This document shows, piece after piece, positions 34,216 through 46,954 of a stretch of 64,000 nt of DNA. Position 1 is the stretch's first letter; each line of letters starts with the position of its first letter. Both the position numbers and the translations under genes were made by a program. The notes under the pieces are model-generated. The model saw only the letters and a program-made list of their open reading frames with translations. It did not search any database and was not told the DNA's origin. Source of the DNA: Bryopsis sp. KO-2023 (taxonomy: Eukaryota > Chlorophyta > Ulvophyceae > Bryopsidales > Bryopsidaceae); the NCBI GenBank assembly GCA_030272585.1, contig BSYQ01000006.1:4551001-4615000 (forward strand). Direction: 5' to 3'.

Positions 34216-37200
34216 TCAGTATGGTCGATATCTGGACACATTGGCACCCCCTCTTTGACCGTCATTTGAATTGGTGGGGTTGTTCGCCCTGGATGAGTTG
34301 GATCGAGAATATCGGCCCCCATGCCCCCCTCCCCCATACTCTTCTCGCTCGGGTCCTCGACTATATCCTCCACCTGAAAAAAGAAAAAAAGAACAAAAAA
34401 AAACCTTCAATAAGAGATCTAGATATTCTAGGGCTCTCAATCTATCTTCGAGATTGATTGATTTTCCCTGAAAAACATACATCTTTTTTAATTAAATTAA
34501 TATAATCACTAATGCAATCGATATTTTTTTTTGATTTGCAATTATAAAAAAATCTAGCCGACCGAAGGAAACACTGCCCAGGAAAAAGCCTATCTCTCTC
34601 CAGCATTCCAGAAAATTGTGGTTTGATTGTGGTTCCTCCTGCAGCGTTTTCCCAACCCAAGAGAGGGTTTGGTGGAAAAGAAACCCACCTGGTTGGTTTG
34701 GACCATCGTTGCTTCGATAATTGTTTCTCACAGGACCCCCGGCTCCTGGCCCTGGTGGCATTCCACCAGCTCCTTGATGTTGGAATACGAAAGCAACCTG
34801 TCCATTAGAGCATCAAAAATTCTCGTTTTCGAGGGAAAACAAAATCAAAACAAACCCACAAACCCACACCCAACCCACCACCCCTTTCACCATAACAAAA
34901 AAAAATTGAAAATTGAACAGAAAAGCTATCCTCCCAAAATCCCCAAAAAATGAGAGATGATCACACTTTTCTCACTCCTGATCACTCTTTTTCTCATTTT
35001 TAACAGTTTTTCGAAAGGCTCACCTGTCCATTGGGCAGGTACATCGGCACAAGCGCCATGCCAGCCATGTATCCTCCCCCACTCCCTGCTCCCCCGCCCG
35101 CATACGCTCCGTAACCATCCATTTCCCCACCCCCACCGTATCCATATTCACCTCCTCCGTAGCCCATTCCTCGCCCAGGCATCGGTCGACCCCTCCCTCT
35201 CGCCATGCCCAAGCCACCCCCAGCCATAGCACCCATTCCAGCCCCCATACCACCCAGTCGAGGAATTCCGCCCATCGACGAAGGGGGGGTCCTCCTCGGC
35301 ATCTCCATTGGATCTCTAGTTTGGGTGGGAGGTTTCGCCATCGCCACCTGTTGTTTCACATCGTTTCGTTTCTTTGGTTAGGTTTCTTCAAACAGACAAT
35401 CCGATAAAAATGCCGAATTTGTTATAAAACGAAACATATCGGGTTAGGAGGGAAAGCCGACAATGCAAAAGGTGGCATCATAGAAACAAATTCCCCCCCC
35501 CCCCCCCCTCCCCTCCAAAAAATAAAATAAAAAATGAAACCAAAAAACCAAAAAAGAGGATAACTTGTACTTGGAACTGTAAATTAGGCGTGATTTGTAA
35601 CTTTACGGTGACAAATGAAACTCACGGTCAAGTCTTTTCCCTCCAAAGTGGGTTTTTCTTCTTCGGCGGCTTCGATTGCTTTCAAAGCACAGGCTCTTTC
35701 TGTGTAGTGAACAAATCCATACTCTCGGAATCGACGACCATCCACTCCGAGTGGCAAAACAACTTTCTCCACCTGACATACATAAAGGAAAAATAAGTAA
35801 AAAAAACACAATACGAAGCCTTGGGTGCTCTTATCTCCCAATATAAATTAAAAAAAAAACACGTTGAGTAAAAAGCCAAAGAAGAGTGTGCACTCCTTGT
35901 GCAGAGTTTTGAAAATCAATGGATGTTTTTTAGGCCCACCTCCCCATAAGCTTTGAATATGTCCCTCAGCTTGGCTTCGGTCACCGATTCTGGCAAATTT
36001 CCGACGTACACCGATTTGACCTGTTCGCACGAGAAAAACGATTTTCAAAAGAAGAACAGTGTCTCCACATCGACCCAGAAATCTCAGCAAAAACGCTCCA
36101 CTTATTTGAAAAGAAAAATTGGAAAAGGAAAAAAGATGGAAGGTTTCTTTTCATGGAATCTATCAGTGGGGGAGGGATGAAAAGATCGAGTCGATCAGGC
36201 CGAACTTTATTTTCTTCTTTCCTAGGCACTTTTTTTTTTCCCTTTGATTTTATCCTCCCTTTGCTCCAAAAATTAAATATGTCCAAGATATGCAGAAGAA
36301 GGTAGCTATTCCAAAGACAAAAAAAAAATTAATATCACCCTAATGTATGATTATGATTAAATTTTGAACGGATCGCTTTTTGGATCCCATGCACACCTGC
36401 TCTTGATCGCTGTCAACTTTTTTGGGCTCCGCCCAAGTCACGGTCAAAACGCGCTCCCGCAATCTGAATATTGAAAAATAATTACAAAAGAACACACACC
36501 ACAAGTTAAATAACACCCAAAGCCCTAAAATTTATAATTTATGTAAATTTATATTATCGTTTAAAATTTAAGATACTAAAAATATATGTTTTAAAAATAA
36601 GGGGAAAAAATGCAGGCATGATTTGTTGCACCTAGGAAGTGTGTGAAAAAAAAAAAAATCTTTTGCCACTTCACCAGCTCACCCCCCCCTTTCACATTTT
36701 AAAAAATTAAAAAAAAAAATAAGTGCCCCTGAAAAACAGGAGGAAGAAAATCAGAAAGAAAATGTGTCAATCACCACCACCACCACCAACAAAAAAAAGG
36801 GAGAAAAAAAAATCATCCCGAAAAGTTACCTTGTCTTTTGTTGCATTTGCTATTCCCACGGTGTTGACTAAAACTACTTATCTTTTGTTTTTTGGAAAAA
36901 AGAAAGCAGAAGGAGGTATCGGCAGATTTTTTCTTTCTTTCATAAATCGAACACAGGATTTCCGAAAACAAAGAAATCGACTTGGAAGGGCGAAAAAAAT
37001 GCAGAAAAGAAACGATCGCAAAGCAGAAAAATAACGACGGGGAGAAAAACGAAACAAAATGAACGGCAATTGGACGGAAGGAAAAAAAAAACGAGACGGC
37101 ATATCGAAACAGCAGAGGGGAAAAAATAGCAAAAGAAATCCGGAGTGAAATCGATGTGCAAACTGGATATGTAGCAGATAAAGCTGTAACAAAAGCAGAT

Positions 37201-39659
37201 GATCATCCACCACCGATTTTCGACCTTCGTTGAAACAGTACCTGAGGGGAAGAGGGGGAATTTCAATTAAAAATAAACAAAAAAAATGCACAGCCATGAC
37301 CACCACAATGCCAGATCAACAAACACAAACATCGAATTTTCCATTTCTGCTCGGCACGGTGCTTTCACACACGCAATCATTATTCTGGAAGGATTTTCTT
37401 TTTTTTTCAACCCTTTTTATTGCATTGGGAAGGAAACGGCAGTGCACGCACCTGAAATCTGGTCTGCTGAGTATTTTTCTTGCTAAATCGGCTGCGCTGT
37501 GATTGTAAAACTCAACGAAGCAAAAACCTCTGTTCATGTTTCGCTCCCTGTCCATCAGGAGCTCCACTTCGGTCACTCCTGCAGAACCACATAATTCTCA
37601 GACGATCAGAAAAGAAAAAAAGGCTTCAAAACAATCAAATGATCAATAACCACCCTAAAAAAAATTAAAATAAAATAATGACAATGACAATGACAATGAC
37701 AATTTTGTTGTAAATAAGTAAATGAATGTAAGAAAATCAAAGCACATCCACCAAAGAAAAGCGAACATCAGTTTTTCGGGTGAGGTTTTCCAATCACCTC
37801 TGACTTCTTTGTCCAGAAGCTCTTGCATGTCTTCAAGTTTGACGTCCTTAGGTACGTTTCCAATGAATAAACGGTTCTTGACCTGTGACATGATTACCCT
37901 TACCTGCACCGACCACAATCAAACCAACCCCATTCGGCAACACCACCACATCCATCCAAAACCCACATCAACATGCACATGTACATCAACATGCATGTAC
38001 CAAGAACAGGATGCACATGCACATGAACATGAACAGGATATCAAAATGGATCTTCGTTGGATCCTCGTTGTTGAGACAAAGTCCATTGCTTGGAGACTTT
38101 TGAAATGAAAAAAAGAGTGTCATGAAAAGTGAGGCAAAGTTTGTTGAAATGGAGACGGAATTCAAACGTTCGCACCGTTTTCCCAGGGAAATCTTTCAAC
38201 TCTTGACTGTTGAGCGTCTCGACGGCTGTTGCCGCCTGATCTGTCGTCATGTACGTCACGAACGCATATCTTTCCCAAAAACAGAAACAAAAAATCAAAA
38301 ATGCCATATTTACTCATCTTCTTCGTAATAGAAACCAAACACAAGGACATGCACGACATAGGATTTTTATTTTTCGACATATATTCACGCGTCCATAATA
38401 CAATAGAAAAACGAAAACATAGGAAAACCCCGTCTATGGACTATTTTTTCCATGCTGGTCGACACACACACAAACACACCCTCGGTTTTTTCCAGGGATT
38501 CCTGGATCTTTCGTGCATCGCAAACTGTAAACCTCCCCGGCAGTCTCGCAAAATCTTCGTATTTGGGCGTCCGTCGCACTTTTTGCTAAGCCACCAATGT
38601 ATACCTGCACATTCACATTCACATTTCATTTCTTCTTTCTTTTTTTTGTGTGTGTGTGGGGGGGGATATCCAAAAACAGAGGCGATTCTCGTGTTGCTTT
38701 CCAGCGTTCATGACATAATTTCTGCATCACTCTTTTTCCCGAGGATTTTCTTTTCGGACCAAATAAAGTAACAAGAAATATTCCTGAGGACAAAATGATA
38801 GAGTAAATTTTGACATCAGACAACGTTCGATTAGATTCACTACAGCAGCCATGCAATCAATGCAATAATCAACTCAATTCTAAATAACGATGGAAGTACA
38901 CATCATAATGGCCTGTTTTCAGGGGTTTCCCATGACATTTCAGTGAATTACCTCTGTTCCATGTGGGGGCATTTTCAAAGGATCTTCTGACGCCCCTGAG
39001 CCATCGCCCCTGGCATCCACCGTGTGCATCTTGATGTCGGCACTCCCATCAACCTATGTTCCCAAAACAAAAATTTAAATTAAAAAAAGGACTAAAATAC
39101 GGTCACACATTTCGTTGTTGGCTGAGCATCCCTTATGAGAAAAATTATTTTACTAATGGATAATTCTTGATTTATTTTTCTATTCTTTTCCCTGCTGACC
39201 ACCCTTTTTTTTTACCATTAATTTTTTATTGTAAAACGAAATCAAAAGCGAAACATTGTGGATTCGTTGTTGGTGCAAATTCTCACCCTTCCTTCAGCCT
39301 TCACGGTTGGCGGATCTTCACCTCCCTCCTACAATTATTGAAAAAAGAAAAAAAATCAATCGAACGCCCAAGCCATAAATCATAACGCTATTTCTTTTTT
39401 CTTCGTTTTTTTTGTAAGGGTTTTCCCTTCACTTCTTCCCCCCCCCCCCCAAAAAAAATAAAAGAATGTATCTGTATCAAAAAAGACACAGATGCATATC
39501 TACATTGTTTTTTTTTTGCACCTCGATGCCAGGCACCGTCGAACCAGTTTTTTCATCGTCCATATCGCCACCCATGGATCCACTTTCATCCATGTCACCT
39601 CCCCTGCTTTCTTCCTGGCCATCAGAATGCTCTTCCAGAACCTCCTCCACTTCTTTCAT
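34216..39659 (-). CDS. hnRNP Q/R-like RNA-binding protein: acidic N terminus, three RRMs, RGG/Gly-rich tail; 13 exons
   Basis: Exons (minus): 39659-39522, 39328-39287, 39053-38952, 38604-38480, 38269-38176, 37903-37798, 37578-37452, 36463-36397, 36020-35940, 35772-35626, 35347-35024, 34797-34689, 34373-34216; phases join to 539 residues. An acidic Glu/Asp-rich region (1-94) precedes RRM1 (VYIGGLAK ... YAFVTYM), RRM2 (LFIGNVPK ... GFCFVEF) and RRM3 (VYVGNLPE ... YGFVHY), then a Gly/Met/Tyr/Arg-rich low-complexity tail. This is the layout of hnRNP Q/R (SYNCRIP) and plant LIF2-type proteins, which bind RNA in splicing, stability and translation. The reading frame is open upstream of the ATG to a splice acceptor at 39,671, so a further 5' exon exists, coding or untranslated. 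It is convergent with VWA-lectin copy 1. Confidence 0.88.
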
Positions 39660-39671
39660 TTCTTCCGCAGC

Positions 39672-39847
39672 CTTGCAAAATATAAAAAAAAACGCATCCA
39701 TCCCATTGATAAGCGATATTCGAGGGGTCTGTTTTTTGTTTTTTTTTCGACGCTAATTCCTGCGAGAGATTTGCTTCATTGTACGTTTTTTTTTTTTTTA
39801 AGTATTCGACCTTTCAATCATTTACATAATAATTTTCTTTTCATTTT

Positions 39848-39878
<31 letters not shown>

Positions 39879-40574
39879 GAGTAAGATGCATCTTTCAAAA
39901 CAAAAAAAATGGAAATTGATGGAAATTGCTACAGGACCGTTAGGACCTCACTTTCTACAGCAAAAATCGAATAAAGATCAACATGGTTTCGACTTGTAAG
40001 AGGAAGTTGTTTCATTTCGTTTCGATTTTTAAAACGACTTTTCTCTGCTCGACCAATCACTCGCGGACGTCGACACGTTCTGGCCTGGTATTTCAAATCA
40101 AAAAAAGAAGAAATGGCAAGGGAATATGATCACTGGCGACAAATTCCAACTCGCGTGCTACCCCGTCAATGCGCCAGCAGAAGCGACATCCAAAAAAATT
40201 GCCCCCGGAACGAAACAACTGACATCGTATGCACACCCGAACTCTGTTTTCACCTCCATCTGCAAAGCGTCCTCTCCCGTCATTATTTTTGTCAACGAAT
40301 CTCAAAACCAGGTGTGGAAAAAGGGTGCTGGTTCTTGGGTGGGAAGTTGCTTCGGACAGAACAAGGAACCAAGAGCATTCCCCGATTGGCGGACTACCGC
40401 CAATTTTATGGGTTTCGCTGTGGATGACTGGGCCAATGATTCGCTTCGAGATTTACATATCATTTAACCAAAATCAAGTAATGCCCCCCCCCTTTTTGTC
40501 CAGTCGCTGAAACCCTATATAAACCAACTTCTCTTCGGGTTTTCTTTACTCGTTTTCGTTGTGGTATTCATTTC
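39672..40574. other. 5' flank of the hnRNP gene and unassigned sequence
   Basis: Holds the presumed first exon or promoter of the hnRNP gene, not located, and a T-run followed by a G-run at 39,844-39,875. A plus-strand frame 40,126-40,467 (113 residues, ending Asp-Leu-His-Ile-Ile) is protein-like but has no domain I recognise; it may be a small gene or part of the adjacent LINE. Confidence 0.45.
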
Positions 40575-40943
40575 TTGGAAGTGGAAGTGGGACGATATAA
40601 TGGTGTACCAAGGGAAAACAGGATTTGTCGGTTGTGTCGATCCGCGGTGGAAGATGAACGGCATTTTCTTTTTGAATGTCCTTTTTATTTTTCCTTTCGT
40701 TCTTTGCATTCAGATGTTTTTCGATGGGCTAATCCCAAGGATCTTTTTAGTAGGGTGCCATCGGGCAAATTAGCTTTAGTTATCAGCAAAATGGCTTCAA
40801 TACGTTCAGCAGGTTTACAATCCTAAGGTTTTTGTTTTGTTTTTCTTTTTCTTTTCTTTCCTTTTTGTCTTTGTTCCAGCATCATAGAGGGTGATGGCTC
40901 TCTTTTGCTGTGGGTTATAATTATGATTATGATTATGATTATG
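40575..40943 (+). mobile_element. LINE 3' end: zinc-finger tail of a reverse-transcriptase ORF plus simple-repeat tail
   Basis: A frame of 83 residues (40,575-40,826) carries C-x2-C ... H-x4-C in the context NRICRLC...DERHFLFECPFY, the pattern found after the RT domain in non-LTR retrotransposons. A short 3' region follows and ends in about four ATTATG repeats (40,916-40,943), a typical LINE tail. No RT domain is present upstream, so it is a 5'-truncated copy. Confidence 0.7.
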
Positions 40944-42375
40944 AAACCCTGGCCATGAGGTATTGGCCGCTACTTTTCCTGGCAGCTTTCCAGTTCCTTG
41001 CAGATTCTTTTGGGTTGGCCTTGGCATTCCCATTTGAGCTGCCAGAAATTAACTTATGACTAACTTATGGAACCCAACAAATATGACCAGCCCCCTGATT
41101 CTGATTTTATTTCAAAATCCCCTGCCACTTCCCTTTGTTTTTTTCCCCAGGGAAACACCTAGCGAATTATGATTGAAAAATTGGAGATACAACAGAAGGA
41201 GCAAAGTCTACTGTAATCATAAATTGCAGATGGACTGGTGCTGTCTGTGATGTATTTGAATAATAACATCATTGATTATTGTTCATGTACATTTTTTTTC
41301 TGCTTTTGGGTTGTGGTTTATTTTAGCTCTACTGGTAGGGAGTTTTAGAAATCAAAGCGGCAGGTTTGTGAGCATCTCTGAAATACATTTCTAGTCGTTA
41401 TATATGATAAAAAAAGTGGGCCAAAATCTCCTGAAAAAATGACAGGAAATCTAACAAAATCGCTGACCAACTCTCGACATAAGAAGAGAGTTGTGGATGC
41501 AGCACAGGAGGCCCTCAGCTTTTCAAAAATTCACCATGGTTTTTATCAAGCTAAATGATCTTTGGGGTTTTTGCTGCTATCCTTGGTCCAACAAGCTATG
41601 GTTTGAAAAAAAACAATAAGAAGAAAAACACATTCTTCATAGGGTGGGCTCTTCACCGAACTCCTTCCATCCACATTTGAATCAAGAAACCAACAACAAA
41701 AAGAAAAGTGTTGTTTGGTACTTGGATGCGACAGGGACTGGTGTAGCATCTTTTACAGAGAAAATGGTATCCATACAGCTGACCACCCACTTCAAATACT
41801 CTTTTGGGTCAGATCTCCATCTGCCATACAGAATGACTAATATACCCTTTCTACTTCAGATTCGAGGAAAGTCCCTGTTCTGTTTCAGCTCAATACAACA
41901 AAAGATTGATTTACAAGAAAAAAGTAAAATGAAAAGCTTCACAAAGATCTTGTGGTCCATCGCTGAGACCCCCACAAAGAAACAAAAAGTATCCAAAAAA
42001 AAAAAGGGAAACAGTGGCAAAAAAGTTTCAAAAATGTTTACTTCGTATTGTAACCAATGAAAGTATGAATAAATTAAAAGTACAAAAAGAAAAAAACATG
42101 AGCAATGCTACAATGATAAGACCTGGTCTCATCGTTTCCGATCCCAAAAAATCACCCTGTTCATAATATCAAATTCAGAAAGCCACCATAATCGATGGAC
42201 TTTTATATGAAGATATATGTGTATGGATATATATTCACATGCATCATCCCAGGTGTAAAAAAAACTGGGGGGTGAAAAAAACCCACAAGGGTCAAAATTC
42301 GTCATGAGTATGATTTTTAAACTGCGATCCTTTTGCCTGTCTGTCATCCCCCAGGAAAACGAACACTTTTCTTCC
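40944..42375. other. Intergenic, no confident gene
   Basis: AT-rich. A plus-strand frame at 41,644-42,060 (138 residues) contains VVWYLDATGTG, which resembles a motif of some DNA-transposon transposases, and a Lys-rich end; alone it is not enough for a call. Otherwise nothing supported. Confidence 0.4.
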
Positions 42376-42756
42376 TTAACCGAGTTTAGTCACCGTCATG
42401 CGGGGCCAGCGAGGCTGGCTTTTATCAAAATTTGACTCGCTCGGGCAGTCTTCGCAACACAGAAGCTCCTGGATGGGTTTTTCTTTGCCCAACCTGCACA
42501 GAGCTGTTTCAGGTTCCATTGTTTTCGCCCCGGCCACCGGCCGGATTCGACTGATGATGTCCTCTTCGTTCCTGCACTGATCCAGTGGGGGGAGTTCGAA
42601 AAAAGACCGGGGGTCCACAGTGACGAAACTTTTGCTGCAGAATGCCGGTTTGGATTTGAACTCACAGATGAAGGAGAATTGGTTGTGGCAGTTTTCGTCG
42701 ACCATGTTCTGCTTGACACCCCGGGGGTCGACGGTCACACACTCTTCCCCTGATTC

Positions 42757-42787
<31 letters not shown>

Positions 42788-45013
42788 GAAAAACAGGAAA
42801 TCAATCACGGAAAGAGCTCCCAACAGGAAGCTTCATATTTTTTTCCACACCAAAAACTGGAAAGTTTGATATTTCAGGGAGGCGATCAGCAGATTTCCTA
42901 CCCGCTTGCTTTGCGTCATGTGGCTCCCCACCACCCCAGTAATCGGAGGTCATATTGATCGATGGAACGGATTTATCAACCCACTCAAACTCGTGAATTT
43001 TTGTGAACCTTATCCTCTTGGCTCCGATCCAACTTTCTCGGGGTGCAGCCAGTGCTGCCGCGAAGGCTAAGTGATCATCGGACCGAATCGACACTAAATT
43101 TCCCTCCTGGCTTTTGCACTCGTCCTGTGCGGATTCCCAGTCCAGCAGGGTGTCCATTCTGGTGTACCATCGTCTGGTGAATTCGTAGCAGATCCTCTTG
43201 GGAAGTCGGTCGGGGCAGGTTGCATGATCCACAGATTGATCACGCTGAACCTACTCCCACAGACAGCACCCAAATATCTCAGAAAGAAACAAACTTGAAA
43301 AAAAAACCCTTAAAATTTTCACTTCGTTTACCTTTATGTTTTCAATGAGCAGACAGGCTTCCTGGATGACAGGGGCATTCCATCGACTTTATCAGGTGAG
43401 ACGCAGAACGAATACCCTTAAGAAGCTTCTTTTCCTTTTCACATTTCTTGTGAATGTGTACCACACCAAAGCTAAATCAATCTACCTCTGCTGTGCTCCC
43501 CCACCTATTTTCTCGAAATCTTTTTTTTTCTTTTTCAAATCGAGCAACTCTAATCGAGTACCTGCAACTGACAAGGCTTCAATTTGAGATCATCACAAGT
43601 TTTCGAAAGGCTCGCCAGCTCGCTCACGACGTCTTCGCTAACGACATCAGTTACGTTCAATTCACCCAGCATCACGTCGTGTCCGACGACTCCGATCTGC
43701 ACACCGCTGGTTCCATTTTCCCCCTTCGGACTGTAAACGGCTTTTGCCGCCGTCGTGATCAGCCCCAACCCGCTTGCATCCACGTAAGGTTCCGCCCACG
43801 TCACTCTGCCCGGGTACCTAGCCGCCGCCAAGAAAGTGTAATAACTGTTCAGCTTCAGGAGGGGATCGTCGCCGTCTTCGAAGAACGACCAGGTCCCATC
43901 GTTCGCACAGGCTATCTGTTTGGGAACGGAATCGTCCGCGTCTTTACCCATCGAGAAAGTGAATATCAATGCACGAGAACGGGTCCCTTTTTCGAGCGCA
44001 GCTTGACGCTTTTCGATGTTCGCCAGGAGCTGCTCGGGACCCTCTTCACGCGACAACGAACACTCCCCGCCTGTACGCCCCAAAGAGCAGTCCTCACCAT
44101 CCGTCAAGAAGATTATGATCTTGGTGCAGTCGGAGCTCGTGTCGTTAACGCTCTCTATCGACGCTGCCTCCAACAGATCGAAGGCCTCGGAAAACCCGTT
44201 GTTGAAGTCGGTGCCCCCATTGACCACCACTTTTCTCAGGGCGTTCTTCATCTTGGCTCGATTCTTGTCAGAAGCAGAATGCAAGGGTTTACCCTTCAAT
44301 AAAACATTCGCCTCGCTCGCGAACGAAACGATATTCACGAAGTCTGCTGTGGTGAAGGTGTCCAGCAACGATAACAACGCTTTTCTCATCAGTCGCCACC
44401 TTGGACTTTCAACAGGTCCCGCCATGGATCCCGACGTGTCGATAAGAAGCACGACGTCCTTTGGTCCCGTGCTCGCCGAGATATACCACGGCCTGATCCG
44501 TGGATCGTATGATGCACAGCCCTGAAAATACTTTTCGCCGTCGGGATCTCGAAGTCGTTGCCTCGTAGGGTAGGTCCTGAACGTGCCGTCGATCGTCCCA
44601 ATGTAAGACCAGGTTTCGACCTCCAAACGCTGAAACTCATTGTTCAACGCGGCGAAGGTACAGAGCGTCTCCTTGACTTGAGGCGTCAGAACCTTCGGGT
44701 TGGTACCAGGAGCGAGCCTTACGGCCGATTGTGTGTAGTCGAGCAGAGTGCCCTTGCACTCGCCACACTCGGGACTCGAACCGAGTCGTCCGAAACATTG
44801 CGCGTCTTCGCCCAATTGGTTGGCACAAGAATGGCGCGAGCACGAGCAGCTTTCGACGTGGAGAGGTCGTTCTTTGAAAGCTAACTCTGCTGCCGCCGTC
44901 AAGCTTTCCACAAGGCCTTCTTTGCGCGTGGTGAACTCGTTTAGGATTTGCTCCGGACTGCGCTGCGCTGCGGCGAGGAGGATTAACAACGACACGAAAA
45001 TAAGACAGGGCAT
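42376..45013 (-). CDS. Secreted VWA-Cache-C-type-lectin protein, copy 2 (inverted paralog)
   Basis: Exons (minus): 45013-43562, 43250-42902, 42749-42376; 724 residues. Domains as in copy 1: signal peptide MPCLIFVSLLILLAAA, Cys-rich N-terminal region, RIRPWYISASTGPKD leading to the VWA MIDAS motif DTSGSM, Cache-like segment (GRVTWAEPYVDASG, GVVGHDV), then the C-type lectin-like domain (SWIGA, GEPHD, ECV, FSFICEF) and a Cys-rich tail. It faces copy 1 tail-to-tail across 9.4 kb. Long exact stretches are shared in the VWA and Cache parts, while the lectin part and 3' end differ more; the residue after Glu-Pro in the sugar/calcium-site position is His here and Tyr in copy 1 (Asn or Asp in sugar-binding lectins). 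Intron 2 ends in a long G-run on the sense strand. Confidence 0.87.
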
Positions 45014-46911
45014 GTTTCGACTTTCCCAACAAAAAAAAAACAGACTTTTTCGTGTTGAGAAGGGATGCTGGGGTGCTGCGAGCGAAGCGATGGAGTGTGG
45101 CTACACCACCAAGATATCCTGAGGAGTCCAGACCGCCCCCAGCTGAACTTGAGTTGGAGCTACAGTTGCGACATATTTTTTTGAACGGGGGTGCCTACAA
45201 CGATGTAAAAGCCTTGGAGGAGAGGTTGAAATTGATGTGAAGGCAGTGGTCCAACTTTTAGATCGCAAAAACATTCAGTGCACTTTCAGCGCCACTTGCG
45301 CGCGCAAGTCAATCGCTTGGAGCCCCACATGCAAATTCTGCAAACAATGCCTATGACCGACTCGATCGTGGCCTCATTGCCCGTGTGCCCCAACCACCAT
45401 TTTGGCACTCCTCGAATGTCGGAGCGTTTTTTGCCGCCAGGCGTGAGCGAAAAGGAGGTGGTGAGGAGCTGCCTTGTGGTGTGTGTAGGATTGTTGGTTT
45501 GGACATTCCAACAAGTTTCCTACACCATCAGGAGGCGCCAGTGCTTTTCAACAGTACTTTTGTTGCTATTTGTGAATCCAGCCTTCAAAATGCAACCGTC
45601 TGTTGGTGGAGGGCCACTGGAGCTCAGTCCAGATCGCTGGCTGACGATGGCTGTTAAAAAAGGTCAGCTTTTACCCCAGTTTTTGCATTATTGCGATCAT
45701 ATAGAGGAAAAAAGAAAAAGAATCAGCATTCCAAGACTGAACGCCTCGGTTCCGAACCACATCCTCCTTTCCTTTCCTTGTTTAATTCTCGATCTGTGAA
45801 AAACCTGTGGGTTACAATACAGTATGGTAAACATAACGAAACATGTCTTGTTGTACTGGATGTGCGGTTTCCGCTGTCTGCAAAAAAGGAAAATGCAGCT
45901 CTATTACTGTTTCGGCTTTTTTTTACCTTCCATGCTCTTGGCTTTTTCCCATCAGTATCATTTCCTGCCATAACTATTTTTTCCATGATTAACTGGTTCA
46001 TGTAGCACAATAGTCATATCTTGTGGGAATTATTTCAGAAAGGTGCTCCTGCATCTTTCTGACATGATCGAGGTGGTATCTGTGGTGAATCAGTTGATGC
46101 ACAAACTCACTAGAAGAGCTGATGGAGCTTGAGAGAGTCCTGACTGTCCTCCCAGCTGGATGGAGTGGTGCTGATTGAATCATGATCTGACCATGCATCC
46201 AACTCCCCTTTTTTGACAGTGTTTAGTCGATACATTGTGTAGTCCAGTGAATGCAGTGGTTATGTCCGAATGCTTTGAATCACGGCGATGTGAAAACGTG
46301 GGTGCCGCTAGAAATTGTTGCATCCAAGTTCTTCCCTTTGGAGCTTGTGGGTGGCTGGGCAGATCGCAAGGGCTGAAGTGGTTTGCATTCAGGGAATCTT
46401 TGGAGGGGGTCTGGACCTCAAGGATGCACCAACCTTTGGTGGCTTTACTGATGAGGGTTATTAGGGTTTGTGCTGAATGGATCTTGGGGATGGTAGAATG
46501 GGGTGGGTTGACAGACAAAGGGGGTTGGTTGTGTAAAGACCTGGACCTGACGGACAGTTTGTCCATCATGAGGCCGTCAACTTCGACGAAGTGCGACACT
46601 CATTCCCACCCTTCGCTGAGTTATAGTTTTGCTGAACTGGTTTGAATTAAGGTTTCGTCTGTGAAAAGTAGTGCATCTCTCGCGTGCAACAGGCGCTTTC
46701 TGGTCGAATTTTTCAGGCAGTTCCAAGTCGTTTTCGGTTTCAACAAGGCGACAACAGAGGGATCCAAGCGATCCAATGAAAATACATCTTTGCATCTCTC
46801 GCGTGCAAATGGCGCTAGGTCGAGTTTTTTCAAAGAGCGAGTACATTTGGGTATCTCCTTTCCAATCCATTTATCCACCACTTGAGTCTCCCATGTACGA
46901 TTTCATTTCAA

Positions 46912-46954
46912 AACGGGCTTCCTAGAGCCCGTTCTTTTTTTTTTTTTTTTTTTT
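46912..46954 (+). terminator. Hairpin followed by T20
   Basis: AACGGGCT, loop TCCTAG, AGCCCGTT is a perfect 8-bp stem (46,912-46,933) followed by C and twenty Ts. A run of four or more Ts ends RNA polymerase III transcripts, so this could be the 3' end of a small RNA or SINE-like unit. No A/B boxes were found upstream. Confidence 0.35.

Noticed and set aside
41644-42060. DNA-transposase fragment suggested by YLDATG
   Set aside because: A single short motif in a 138-residue frame without supporting domain context; kept only as a remark.
46180-46881. Tc1/mariner-like transposase remnant on the minus strand (LLFTDET motif)
   Set aside because: Only one weak motif; the following sequence does not show the rest of a DDE domain and no terminal repeats were found.
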